Of a DNA stretch of 64,000 nt, positions 9,812 through 21,202 are shown piece after piece. Location of the stretch: contig NC_133495.1 in the NCBI RefSeq assembly GCF_025370935.1, forward strand, positions 1,313,030-1,377,029, read 5' to 3'. The notes beneath the pieces are model-generated. The model made no database searches, had not been told where the DNA came from, and worked only from the letters and a program-made list of their open reading frames with translations. Source of the DNA: Choristoneura fumiferana. Its lineage: Eukaryota; Arthropoda; Insecta; Lepidoptera; Tortricidae. The stretch's first letter is position 1. Each line of letters starts with the position of its first letter. The translations under genes were made by a program, and so were the position numbers.

Positions 9812-12800
9812 TAGGCTTCCTCCCCCTCCCGCCGCCAGTCTTCGCTTTCTTGTTGACGGAGTTTTTCTTCGCTTCTTCAGCCTTGCGTTTAGGGTTTGGA
9901 GTAGTTGATACCTTAGGACAAAACCATTATTATTATATTTTATATTTTCAATTTAAACGTGGTAATAAAATTTTGGTTGAAAAATCAGTTTTTAAATTTT
10001 ATGTATGAGCAGTAGCATAAAGCCGAGTCTCCAGTGAGCGAGCCGCCTCGCGCGGCAGCCATTTTCGGTGCGATTTTGAACCCTGTATCCTGTAACAAAA
10101 TCATGCCTCGTGCGCTCGCTTCGCGCGGCGGCTCGCTCAGTTGGAGACCCAGGTTTACTTAATTATAACGGCCCGGACGCGACTGTAAGCGAACGGCGGC
10201 GCTTGCGTTTTCTTCATAGCGTGTATGTGGCGAGAGTTCGCGTGAATGAATTGAATGAGTGAATGATATTTTTCAATAATACCTTGAAGAATCCATCGAG
10301 TCTGCCTTGTGTTGTTGTAGACCTGGCCTTCATGAGTTTCTTGGCTCCATTCCGGACTCTTTCCTCGTTGAACTGCTTGTCTCCACACAGGAATTTGACA
10401 AGCCCTTCCTCATCGGGATCTGTCCATTTGATCTAGAAGATAAATGTACCATCCAAGTTGGATTAAATTCAAAAGCCTTCATTTGACTTTCACTCCTGTG
10501 GCATAGCATGCAACTGGCTGTCCGTATTGTATCGACTCACGTGGGTAGATACATTATTGATAAGAATTATTTACTACGAGAGGATGAAGAACTTTTACAA
10601 TAGGTGGGTGTAGGTGGATGGTTGATACAAGCCGTGGCAGCCTAGTTCGACTTATGACCTCTCAAGCTGAGGTTTGTGGGTTTGAGAATTTTTCAAAATT
10701 TGCATGCTAAATTACATGTGAAATTTTACTACAAGCTTCATTGAAGGACAACATCTTGTTTAAACCTGCATGTCACTGCAATGCAATTCTATCAATTTCT
10801 GTGAAGTTCTCAAACTACAGCCTCGGCCTTCTCATTCTTAGAGGCCTGTACCCAGTGAGACGTATACAGGCCAGAGGGTGACACTCTTTCCCGGCCCGGA
10901 TAATACCGGCATGGAAATGCCGACACTGTTTTTCGTATACATGCACATAGAAGCTCATGTCAGTTTCTATGGGCGTGTAGGTACACAAAAAACAGGGTCG
11001 GTATTTCCATGTCGGTATTATCCGGGCCGGGAAAGAGTGTCACCCCAGGCCATATATGAGGCAGATGTGGACTCTATTACCTCAATATCCTTGGCGTCTT
11101 TGACATCAGGCTCCACGAACAGCCTCCGGGCCTGCTCGAAGTCCCAATTCTCTGGTGGCGGGTACTTAGCGGTGTCGATGTTCTTGAGGATTTCGTCGAG
11201 GGAGCGGTGCTGGCGGATCAGCTCGATGGCGCGCTTGGGGCCGATGCCGCGGATCGAGCCGCAGTAGTCACAGCCCAGGAGGATGCAGAGGTCTATGAAC
11301 TGGACAAAATGTTTGTATGTTAATAGGGCATAAATTATAATACAATACAATAACTCTTTATTGAACACCAACACGTCTGAAAACCGTGGTGACCTAGTGG
11401 TTTGATCAACATGAGGGGACAGGTACAAATATAAACTAGTGTGACTTACTTTATGGATGGCCCCATTCTGTGCTAGGATGGCGTACATTGTTAGCAGTAT
11501 TTAATTTGTATGAAAAAAGGAAGATTCAAACACTGCATTATTTTAAAAAGTCGCTGAACTAATATTGTTCAGTTTGACGAGGAGGATCTATGTTTTAATT
11601 ATTTGCTCATATTACACACACTGTCTCACCTCGTTCTGCTTGAGAGCCAGTCCGTCGAGCACTTTGTCCAGATGTATCTCTTGCACGGGCATCTTCCTCG
11701 CCTCAGAGAACGTGAGATGGCGCAACAGTACATTAGCACCAAACGTCAACGCGTCCATGTCTTCAGTCGCTGTTGCAAACACTTTGCCAGCCTTTACCTG
11801 AGAAAAGAAAACTTATATCGACTCTTATAAAAAAAGATATATCAGAGAGGAAAAGATAAATGGAGCAAGCACGTAACACTCTGGTACCCAAGAGATGGAA
11901 ACAGACAATGCGGACGTCCAATAAGAAGATGGGAAGATGATTTCCGCCTAAGCCTGGACTAGAGTTGTAGCTGACAGAGTGCAATGGCAGCAGTTGGAGG
12001 AGGCCTATGTCAAAAGACACACCAAACTGAGGGACATTTTATGACAACATACACAAAAATAGAAAAGGCTATATTATTATTATATAAGAGGGGAGAACAA
12101 GCAGGCAGGACATCTGATGAGAAGCAATCATGGATGTTGATTTGACCATAATTTGTGAGAAATGAGGAGTCAAATAAAAGGACAAAGAATCCACCAATCG
12201 GGAACACACACATGGCGGAAAAAGAGATTTCTTTTCTATTTTTTTTTCGAGGCTTAAGTGCACCTGTGTGACTGCCTGTGTGAATACCAGCCTCTTTGGA
12301 ATACTCGATGACCAAATTCATCACACCTTTCTCCTGCTATGCCCAGATTCTCTGGCTCCAAGGAAGTGCTTGATGAATCTTTATATTCATATTGCATCTT
12401 CCAATACCAGACAACTCACAATAATATGTGATAATCCATAGCAAAAGGGTCCTTATGGCAGGCATATTTTTGCCCCATGCCCCATTGAAAAAATCCAAAT
12501 CAATCCAAATCCAATTAAATACATCTCACAGCTATCTTTGTTCAGGATACACTCCACCAAAAACAAAAATAATTCTATTGCAATCTACGCATATCAATAT
12601 ACGGATAAAAATAGACAACCAAATTAAATTTCATCCAAATCCATCCAACTATTTTAGTGTGAAAGTGAAACAAATACACTAACTTTGGCATTTAAGATAT
12701 CAGTTAGTAGTCAGTAGCATTCCACTTACTAATGCAGCGCACTGCGCCTCAGCCTCGCACGGAGCCTCCACTACAGGGATGCCCATCAGTTTGAGCAGCT

Positions 12801-13947
12801 CCCGGGCCTCCTCACCATGCTGCTTGGTGACTTTTACAAGGCGACGGTTGAATTTCTCTATTGAGGCCTGGTCACCTGGTGGAGTAATGATCAATAAATA
12901 AAAAATAAATATCATAGGACAATTCACACCAATTGATCTAATCCCAAAGTAAGCTAAGCAAAGCTTGTGTTATGGGGTGGTACTAAGCAACAAATAATTA
13001 TAATTTCTAATGTAATCTTACACATAAATTCCAAAAACTAAAAGGGTGCAAGTCTGGCATCTGCTTGAGACCATAGGCCATACCACTAGACTACTACAAC
13101 CATATCTTAATTAGTGATTTAAGTATTTTCACCGCAACCAAATCAACCAAAAAAGTGAATTACAAACTTTTACCTAGCTATTAATATAATATTGTTGTTA
13201 TTATAATACTGGTAAAATAGTGTTAATTTACAAGTAACACAAATCTTAAAAAAATCTAGAATTAAATAGTTGATCTAGTCTTGTTATTTAAAAAAAAATA
13301 CTAACCAATATGATGTAATGGTGCAAAGAATAAGTAGCTATAAGTTACTCAATAGTTTTTTTTCTGCTCAAAATAATTACCAGCTTCGGTAGCCTTCTGC
13401 AGTTCTTTTTCGGCCTCCTCTCTCCTCTCAGCCCGCTTGTTCAGCTGGTGCGACTTTAGTTCAGGGGGTTTCCCATCAAACACATACACGGGCTTGATTC
13501 CATTCTCAACCAGCCTGATGGTACGGTAGAAAGTTCCCATCAAGTGAGATGTTGTTTCTCCATCAACAGATGTCAACTGCGCCCCTGGAATTATTTAATT
13601 ATTTATTTACACACAAAAAACACAAGCGAGTTCAGTTTACTATGACAGTACTTTCCTACAAGTGAGTACTACACTACTAGCACAAATAAATATTGCTGAT
13701 AGATAAATAACAAGAAGAACACTCACCTTCACTTCTCACTGCAATTAAAAACTGATACAGGCTCATAGATGCATCAATAGCGATTTTTCGACCTAAAACA
13801 ATAAATATATCGTAAGTAAATGCAGCACAATTTAGGTTATTTTCACAACGGTTATTCATGCTCACCGAAGTAATTTTTGATCTCCATTTCTTTTACAGCC
13901 TGCGGAGCTATGTCAGCTATAAGTTTAGATAAGCCTAGGATACCCAT
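9807..13947 (-). CDS. Fen1: Flap endonuclease 1, complete, 8 exons
   Basis: FEN1 is the structure-specific nuclease that removes 5' flaps in Okazaki-fragment maturation and long-patch base excision repair. Exons on the minus strand are 13947-13866, 13792-13727, 13584-13381, 12875-12730, 11797-11630, 11299-11081, 10432-10283 and 9911-9807. All junctions keep phase with GT-AG ends, giving 379 residues (human 380). Visible features: start MGILGLSKLIADIAPQAVKE; metal ligands D34 in AIDASMS, the Asp in VFDGKPP, both Glu in PCEAEAQ, both Asp in ATEDMDAL, and the Asp in GCDYCGS; the H2TH stretch IRGIGPKRA; the PCNA-binding PIP box QGRLDGFF; and a basic Lys-rich tail ending RKPK. Introns carry SINE and LINE fragments and a foldback element. 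The gene is head-to-head with the PLGRKT gene and convergent with Pgi. Confidence 0.97.
10022..10150. repeat. GC-rich foldback in FEN1 intron 7
   Basis: GCCGAGTCTCCAGTGAGCGA and CGAGCCGCC at the left mirror GGCGGCTCG and CTCAGTTGGAGACCC at the right, around an AT-rich centre. It is much GC-richer than its surroundings. Confidence 0.75.
10631..10872 (+). repeat. SINE1 copy, degenerate, in FEN1 intron 6
   Basis: It has a tRNA-like head, CCGTGGCAGCCTAGTTCGAC, and a TCTCAAGCTGAGG box. The middle ATTACATGTGAAATT and the tail GAGGCCTGTACCCAGTGAGA match the reverse complement of the well-preserved SINE1 copy at 57084-57391. Confidence 0.7.
10876..11046. repeat. Hairpin MITE in FEN1 intron 6
   Basis: The terminal repeats GGGTGACACTCTTTCCCGGC and their inverse ending GAGTGTCACCC are nearly perfect over about 50 bp and include CCCGGATAATACCG. 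The right end lies about 30 bp from the 5' splice site of exon 6 (donor at 11080-11079, minus strand). Confidence 0.85.
11853..12060 (+). mobile_element. LINE 3' ORF fragment in FEN1 intron 4
   Basis: The plus-strand translation has the pattern WSKHVTLWYPRDGNRQCGR followed by RRWEDDF. This resembles the C-terminal end of abundant lepidopteran endonuclease-reverse transcriptase LINEs. Stops interrupt it and only the tail is present. It is antisense to FEN1. Confidence 0.65.
12889..13010 (-). repeat. SINE2 3' part abutting the FEN1 exon 4 acceptor
   Basis: GGACAATTCACACCAATTGA and AGTAAGCTAAGCAAAGCTTG are the reverse complement of the 3' body of the SINE2 copy at 57946-58203. The SINE tail ends about 13 bp from the exon 4 acceptor (exon start 12875), so SINE sequence probably supplies part of the pyrimidine-rich tract of this splice site. 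Confidence 0.7.
13026..13104 (-). repeat. SINE1 head fragment in FEN1 intron 3
   Basis: AAATTCCAAAAACT, CATCTGCTTGAGACC and CATACCACTAGAC follow the SINE1 head in minus orientation (compare 57305-57380). The copy is truncated and lies next to the SINE2 fragment. Confidence 0.5.
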
Positions 13948-14453
13948 TTTGACCAACAATATTATTTCTTTATAATACAATGCAGTACGCTACGCTAACA
14001 ACACAACTACTCACAACACAACATTCATTTCATTAGCCTCGCTCTCGCTCGCTCGCAATTTTGGCGGGAATTATTTGACGTTTGTTTGACAGTACGATGA
14101 TAGTGTTGCATACATACATTTAAACGATTGATTAGACACAATCGAAAAAAATTATCGATTATAAATTGTAATTAAAAATTAAAACAGCATGAAAAGCAAA
14201 AGAAAGGTATTATCTACTTTGATAATCTGACTTTGTAGAAACGATGTTTCGTTATAATACGTTAAACTGGTTAACGACACGGACTGATCAATAGAGATGC
14301 CCTTGTTTTGACAACTATCAGCTGATAACCGTTATAGCAAAGAGTAGGTAGCGTTATGTTATAGTGTCATTCGGAGCAACAAAAGTAGGGCGTTGGATCT
14401 TATCTTGTTTTTCTTATTTAAATAACTTTAAACCGTTGACTTAAAACATCAAA
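13948..14453. promoter_or_regulatory. 506 bp divergent promoter between FEN1 and PLGRKT
   Basis: The two start codons (FEN1 at 13947 minus, PLGRKT at 14454 plus) are 506 bp apart and point away from each other. No repeat was recognised inside, unlike almost all other spacers in the window. The interval has a CTCGCTCGCTCGC tract, an E2F-like site at 14059-14070 and a TATCGATT motif near 14153, close to the DRE core TATCGATA. A shared bidirectional promoter is inferred. Confidence 0.7.
14059..14070 (+). promoter_or_regulatory. E2F-like binding site
   Basis: TTTTGGCGGGAA matches the classic E2F consensus (TTTSGCGS with flanking A). It lies 112 bp upstream of the FEN1 start codon. FEN1 is a known S-phase, E2F-responsive gene in other animals. 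Binding here is inferred from sequence only. Confidence 0.65.
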
Positions 14454-17400
14454 ATGGGGAATTATTTCACAGTTAATATGGAAGAGAATTTTAAAAAGAA
14501 TCAGGAATTTATCCAAACTATTAACAAGATTAAGGTCAGTATAAGTTCAATTTGTTAAAGCGAATGTAGGCTATAACTACCGAAGTAGGTCATAAAAAAT
14601 GCATTTCGTATTTTTCAGATGGAAAGACAAATCCAATTGCAATATCAAATGCAAGAACGACAAATGGCACTGCAAATTGCTAAAAACAGGGACACTTGCC
14701 TTTGGCTGACTGTATTTTCTATTACAACAGCTACTGGACTATTTACGGGGTTTGTGCTTATTGTTAACAATCTAAAAGTAGACGCTCTTTGATGTGAAAT
14801 AATATTATTAATAAATAAAAGTGAATTCACTTAAGTGAAACGCAATAATAAATTGATTTCATTTAAATTTTTTTACAGGCTCGGGAGGTATTACTTGATA
14901 ATGTAATTACATTTGACTAATACTTTCCGGCTAATGAGCATGTTTCACTAACTATTTTATTTATTACATTTTTATATTTCTGATACTCAAAATATTTTTA
15001 ACTTACATTTTATAACAACTACATATTCGGCGCGAAAATCATTTAAAAAATATCAATAGACTGTTCAATAAATGTACCTATATAATATTTGTGTGCTCTT
15101 TTGGCGGGCTATCGAAATAGTTTTCTCTAACACACATTAGTGTTTGTTCTTCGTAAGTAAGCCCTAAACTTCAAATTTACATGTAGGCTACTCCAGTAGC
15201 ATTATAATTAAAAAAAAAGATCTTAAGATATGTGTTTGTGTTTAGTTATCATATCATAAATATTAGACGCTACACGCAAAATTCAGCCCATTTTTGTGTT
15301 TTAGGTACAATCAAATTTTCATTTAATGAATATAGCGTTTACGCTGCAATAGTAAGCGTGTTGTGTACTAAACTCCAATTCAATAGAATCTGACAATCCT
15401 GTAGACACTTCCAGCCTACTAATATAAACACCGGGCTGCCTAAGGCTTTGTAATGTGACTATTATTCTTTTTCGATTCCTTTTAGATGATAATTGCAACA
15501 ACAGGGACATATATAATCAAGTGTGCCCACGATAGGGTGTCTTAAATATGTAGAAAATTGACAGATTCTATTGAATTGTACTTTAGGTATTTGTAGTGGC
15601 CACATATTTTTTTACTTGATCACTTTCTAAGCTAATATTTGGCATGGTTTTTAGCATAAATGTGATTGCATGAATTTTACCACCTTTTTCGATAACAGTT
15701 TCAGGAGAACAAAGAGACAGTATCTCTTGATGCCACTAATACCCTTGTCTTTTCTGACACTTTATTATTGGGATCTCGCCTATGGCAACAAAGTCCACAG
15801 GATCAGAAGTGAGTATAAACCAGCCAGATAATAAAATACTTAAAAGCTAGAGAAAAAATGTTGGTACAACAAACACTACATAATGTGTACCATCACAACA
15901 GAAATGTGTACCATCACTACTTTAAAAAAACCGGCCAAGACCGTGTCGGACACGCCCGAAATAGGGTTCCGTAGCCATTACGAAAAATTAAGTAATATTT
16001 TTTTAATGATTTCGTATTTTATACAGAATCTTCCATAGTTTAGGTATATTTTATACCTTAGGCTGCTATTTAGTCTTAAACTACTAATAATTCTCAAGCA
16101 AACTTAGCCGTTATAGTTTTCCTTGAAAGTTTGATATACTTACTATTCCTCTTAATGGCGGCCATAAGGCTTGGGCCAATGTCAGTTAAACTAAAGATAA
16201 ATATATTCTTCTTATGCATGTTGTACGGTGATTGTAGTTTTTGCAACTTGATAGCAAAAATCCAGAAACCACACGGAGACCACTTGCGCATTAAAAAATG
16301 TCAGACACGAGAGCAATATAGAATTTTGTGATCACTGTTCACTGTTAAGGTTAATCGCCGCATAAAACACTATCAAAATTATACTTCAACTAAGCCAAAG
16401 AAGCAGAAATACCAAAATTAGATATCGTCTACATCCGCCATGTTCGAATGCTACAAATCGAATCCATATACTTACTACCATCCTGACTTTTTTCAAATTT
16501 TTCCACCCACCGGTTTAGATTTCCTAGCAAACCCCTAATGGTTTAAAAAGACCTACCCAACAATATCCCACATTATATGTTTGGATGGGAAAAAAAATAT
16601 CACCCCCACTTTACGTCTATGAGAGGTACCCTAAAAAAAAAATTATTTACAATTTTTTATTATACCATTTTGTCCGCATACTTTATATATATATCCGTGC
16701 AAAATTACAGCTTTCAATCATTGATAGTCCCTGAGCAAAGCCGCGGACGGACAGACAGACAGACAGACAGATGGCGAAACTATAAGGGTTGCCATTTTGG
16801 CTCAGGAACCCTAAAACACGTGCCTACCTATCTCAAAATCGTTAATTTTCCTGAGTGAACTCTATAAAGATTCTTGTAAGGGTTAATTTTGTTGACGTAT
16901 TGATTTGAGATACGAGGTTTTTTCAAAGAATCTACGATTGTATTTAGTATCTAATAGTATGGTACACGATTTGGATTAAGTATTTTTTATTACAATTCGA
17001 TTCGAGCAATTTTCACGGTAATAAGTGTGGGAAGGGGAGAGAAGTGTCTATAATTATCCTAATTTATGTGACATAGTTTAGGAATATCCGTCTTCCCTCA
17101 TTCACGCGAGATCTAGAAGAGCAAATACTAGGATCATAACATTTAAAATAAAATATGAATCTTATCAAAACAGATATAAGTACCGCACTCTTTTTTTAAA
17201 AAAAAAAACTTGTTTGAGCTAGAAAATATGTGGTTGTTAAAATTTTTGATTAAAATACCATTAACCTACATTGTACTTCCATCTTCACGACATGATACTT
17301 GCACGTAAAGATATACGCAATCATATTCAGAGAAAAATAAATTGAACGAATTTTAATCGTTATTAATTACTATTTACTTCATTTTGTTTATGTTTCTTCT

Positions 17401-17596
17401 ATGTTGTTTCACATATGCATGTATTTTAATATTTTATGTATACATGAACTTTCATTTTCCAGTGGAAGCTGAGCACATCATGACCCACGAAGCGGAGTCT
17501 CTCGAATGGCCGTGCGGGCTACCTTCTCCGTCATCCATTGACGTCGGTCGCGAAGACGAGGAGGAAAAGAAAAGGATCCACCCGCCTCTTCTTTAA
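14454..17596 (+). CDS. PLGRKT: Plasminogen receptor (KT) family protein, complete, 4 exons
   Basis: This is a small integral membrane protein of the PLGRKT/DUF2368 family. In mammals it binds plasminogen at the cell surface; the insect role is not known to me. Exons are 14454-14534, 14619-14749, 15705-15808 and 17463-17596. They join in phase through split Gly71 and Met106 codons, giving 149 residues (human 147). Conserved blocks are NFKKNQEF (about 12-19), the MQERQMALQIA segment (about 39-49) and the LMPLIPLSFLTLYY-WDLAYG segment (about 79-98). Two hydrophobic helices are predicted at about 54-70 and 77-95. The tail ends IHPPLL, so the C-terminal lysine that defines mammalian plasminogen binding is absent. 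The exon 2 donor GG|GTTTGT is weak; it was chosen because it alone keeps phase with the conserved exon 3. Intron 3 carries a repeat at 15927-16815. Confidence 0.9.
15927..16815 (+). repeat. Interspersed repeat starting AACCGGCCAAG, long copy
   Basis: It has the same block order as 5381-5800: AACCGGCCAAGACCGTGTCG, AGGGTTCCGTAGCCATTA and CACCCACCGGTTTAGAT. It ends with a GACA-repeat GGACGGACAGACAGACAGAC and the tail TCAGGAACCCTAAAA. The middle, about 16030-16480, is extra compared with the 5.4 kb copy. It lies in PLGRKT intron 3. Confidence 0.75.
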
Positions 17597-17734
17597 ACTT
17601 ATGAACGATCCACCCATCCCTCAGTTTAATTAAGTTACACAATATCTTGAGGCGTAGCGTGGAAGAAGAGGCGTACCTACCTATATTTAATGGATACAAG
17701 GATAGGCAGTTGGCGACATGGCTAGAACTTAACC

Positions 17735-17740
17735 AATAAA
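17735..17740 (+). terminator. Candidate PLGRKT poly(A) signal
   Basis: AATAAA lies 139 bp after the PLGRKT stop codon, in an AACCAATAAAACAAAG context. Confidence 0.5.
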
Positions 17741-18487
17741 ACAAAGAGCAAAAGCACATTACTATGTTAGACACATGTGTGTTGATGATTCCGATTCTGA
17801 CACAGTGCCTGGGAAACATAACTTTGCTTCAGGTAAAATTCAAGGAGAGAGATAGATTCAGGAAGGGCCCGGTTTCAAATTGATGTAGTAGGTAAATTTA
17901 GGGCCCTGAACAAAAAACTCGCGCTATGCCATCGCTGCCGTCAATATCGATCTCAATGTTCAGGCATGTGCCTTTAGCTTCGTAGTTTAGAAGGCGTAGG
18001 ATTTAGCTACTTAAATAGTCTCATTCATGATTGATATCACTCGTCTAAATTATGATGTCTGAAGTCGGGGATGCCTCTAGCCTTAGTCTGACTCACTTGA
18101 CGCTTGCCTTATTAAAGTATCGTATTGATCTTTCTTAAAAGCAAATAACATCTCAAAAATAAAATCAAAAAGCATATTTCTTCACTAATACTCGTTGAAA
18201 GTAAATTGATGTGGAAGAGGCACCCCTGTCTGATTGATGTTTTAAAAAGTTATATTTCATGCAATTGAAAAATCTACCAGATTATTGAAATTTTGCTAAA
18301 TAATTCCTCTATTTTTAGAAATCGTTAGAATAGATAAGAAGATTGGTGGTAACGGTAACATACATTATCTATTGGCTGAATTCTATGTTCGAGTTCGCTG
18401 ATATCTTCTTTGTAAAGCCAAAACTTTTGTTCTGAATACACAAAAGAAAAAGAAAACTTGAATAAAATGTTGACGGTACAATTGGCT
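17741..18487. other. Spacer without recognised gene
   Basis: It lies between PLGRKT and the long-TIR element. It is AT-rich, with no coding pattern and no repeat matched elsewhere in the window. Confidence 0.4.
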
Positions 18488-18853
18488 AAGTAAAGTTTTT
18501 GGAGAGGCGCTTATTATATTTTTTTTCGATAGTCGACGTCTTAATAATCGAGGAACTGCAGCTATTTTTTTTTTATTTCCTCTTATTAATTAGAAATATT
18601 TTTTTAAGTGGTCGATATGACGTTTGTGAGATTGAAATTGCAGAACCGTTGAGGGCTTAGTACTTAGTAGAAACAGTAAAAAAAAAAACGAAGTCACTGT
18701 CACTGCTGTCACTGTCAAGTAGAATCTAACCTAAAACCGTTTTATTTACTTTGCGATTTGGTGCGTGCGATCAGTGTTTTTGGATAATTATTAAAGACCT
18801 CTCAGCACAAACTCAGTACTTTAAAATTTGCCGCATTTCTCCACGACCTTTGC

Positions 18854-19243
18854 ATGATAATTGGACCACGATTGGATAGTTTCGACGACTATTTTGGCTC
18901 TGCTTCTTCGACAACGCTATCTTGCAGTCTCGACGACACTTGGCTTGATATTTGGACTGCCTTACGAGTAAATTCGAATCACAGTATCCCTACAATGGAT
19001 TCAGACGACTCCGACAGTATTCGAGTTGAAATGGAGCATTACAGAAATGTTTCTCTAATGCTTTGTACGTTGGTCTATGAAATACAGACGAGATTTTCAG
19101 AATTCTGCGTATTTATGCATCCTAGTCTTTACAAGCGACTTGGTGCAAGTCAGCTTCATCTTCCACTGCAAGTTGCTCATCAACAACATGATTATACGAA
19201 CCCTCTAGCCCTTCAACATCAAACACAGCAAAGGAGAACATAA
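18854..19243 (+). CDS. 129-codon ORF of unknown function inside the long-TIR element
   Basis: The ORF begins inside the left inverted repeat with MIIGPRLDSFDDYFGSASS and leaves the arm after about 33 codons. It contains a D/S stretch, MDSDDSDSIRVEMEHYRNVS, and a Gln/His-rich end, HQTQQRRT. The part in the arm can also be read on the right arm, where the frame diverges. No family was recognised. It may be the remnant of an element-encoded protein or a chance ORF. Confidence 0.3.
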   Translation: MIIGPRLDSFDDYFGSASSTTLSCSLDDTWLDIWTALRVNSNHSIPTMDSDDSDSIRVEMEHYRNVSLMLCTLVYEIQTRFSEFCVFMHPSLYKRLGASQLHLPLQVAHQQHDYTNPLALQHQTQQRRT

Positions 19244-19575
19244 CAGAAGGGAGAGATATCGTGTTTTTTTACCAAAACAATAAAAAGGACATGGTCTCAG
19301 TAAGAGTCATGCTATACATTAAAAATATTTATGCACAAATGGGTTTATATTCTTTATTTCAAAGTGTATTGAAGGAAGAGTTTCTGCTAAATCATTTAAA
19401 GAATGAAGTGGCTTTGTGTGGCTACTAAAAAGGGGGTGATTCCATATAAAGTCATAGCGACCTTGAGGTTACATGTGAAATGCGTGATTTGAAGATTAAA
19501 AGAATCCGTATTTTTGAAAGCGTCTCTGTTATTAACCATAACCACATAAAATAATGTAGACAAAGCTGTCTTATT

Positions 19576-19815
19576 GCATGTGTTTTAGATAGTTTTAGTT
19601 AATTTGCAGAGTAATATAATAAAAATGCAATAATTTATGTTTTATTTATTTCATAAATGTACAAATTATCATAAAAACGTTTAGCATAAGCTAAACGCAT
19701 TGCATGTGTTTTAGATGGTTTTAGTTAATTTGCAGAGTAATATAATAAAAATGCAATAATTTATATTGTTTTATTTCATAAATACACAAATTATCATAAA
19801 AACATTTAGCATAAA
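19576..19815 (+). repeat. Tandem pair of ~120 bp direct repeats
   Basis: TTGCATGTGTTTTAGAT.G, AATTTGCAGAGTAATATAAT and CAAATTATCATAAAAAC appear twice in the same order, starting at about 19576 and 19701, with only a few differences. They lie in the core of the long-TIR element. Confidence 0.85.
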
Positions 19816-20310
19816 CATATGTCTCAAAAGACCTGATTTATTGGAACATGTATATAATATTCCTGGCAAAGGGTAATTTAAAAACAAGTCGTATTTTTAA
19901 TAAATTAAATATTGTGCCATCCCCATAAAGGCATTAGAAGTACTACTAAGAAATACAAGGAAATATAACACAAATATTATAGGTCACTATGTGTTAAACC
20001 CGGGATTTTAGTTTTACTTTTGCATCAAAAGATGTCACTATCTCGTCTCAAGGAAAAGCTGAATCGCGCTGTAAAGATTTTTCCGGCAGGCTATAAAAGG
20101 GCTGTCAATCATATTAAACTTTCATTTCCTAAGCAACCATGGTTTGATTAACTTGTGTGTTATATGTGTAAACAATATGCGTACCATTGATCATAAGTTA
20201 TAACAAAACCGTGGTGATTTACTTGTATTTTTAGTACTTGTACTTGTGACAGTGACCCTAGATTGTATTGTTTTGTTCTACCAGTTGAACTGGATGTGTG
20301 TATATATACT

Positions 20311-20527
20311 AGCTTTTGCCCCGCGCTTCGCCGCGTGGAATTCGGTTGTTCCGCGCTGTTCTCTCGGGAACTGTTTATTTTCCAGGATAAAAAGTAGCCT
20401 ATATCACTCTGTGGCCCATAAACAATCTCTATGCCAAAATCACGTCGATCCGTCGCTCCAATGCGACGTGAAAGACGGAGAAACATACAAACACATACAC
20501 TTTCGCATTTATAATATTAGTATGGAT
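20311..20527 (+). repeat. Dispersed repeat CTAGCTTTTGCCC..GCATTTATAATATTAGTA, copy 1
   Basis: It starts CTAGCTTTTGCCCCGCG and ends CTTTCGCATTTATAATATTA. The body has CTCGGGAACTGTTTATTTTC, CATAAACAATCTCTATGCC and GACGTGAAAGACGG. Copies lie at 33211-33446, 51228-51432 (inverted) and, more divergent, 55944-56158. It is likely the 3' end of a LINE or a non-autonomous derivative. It is inserted in the core of the long-TIR element. Confidence 0.8.
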
Positions 20528-21202
20528 ATATATGGCATTCAACCGTTTTATTTTGTCTGACTCTAATACATACATGACCGGAATCGAACCTAATCAAAAT
20601 CTCTGTGAGCAATGTTACAAATTCTGCACATTTTTTCGTTATTTTTGATGATGTAAATCATAAGTGAAAAGAACATATTTTACAAGATTTTATTCGACTT
20701 GCAATGTACGAGTATGTATGTATTATAATTATAAACCAAATGAGAATACAAATTTAAGCAATTTTAGCAGGACTTATACTGATTACAGATTAGATGACAA
20801 TGCAAGACAAGTATAGTCAACAAAAAGTATTGTGAGGAAAAATAAAAGCTTACACAAATAAAAACCAAAAATGATATTATTAAGAAAAAAAATTTGCTGA
20901 CTGTACTTTTATCGACTGTACTTGCATTGTCAACTAAAAATACATTTCTGTATTAAGAGATTGTCATGTTCAAAATTACATTTCCGTGCTAAATCTTAAA
21001 TCTATTCTATTCTCTTCCATTAACCATTGAGGAGTTTTGTGGTACTTCTATGCCTCTTTTTATGGAAAAATGCATGTCCTTGGAAAAAACAGGTTATGCT
21101 CCTTCACTGGCTTTTTCTTGCAACCAAAATAAAAACACCAATGTGTGTTTACATCCACCTGAAAAAAAGATCAAAATTATTATAAATCCTTACTTATATT
21201 TA

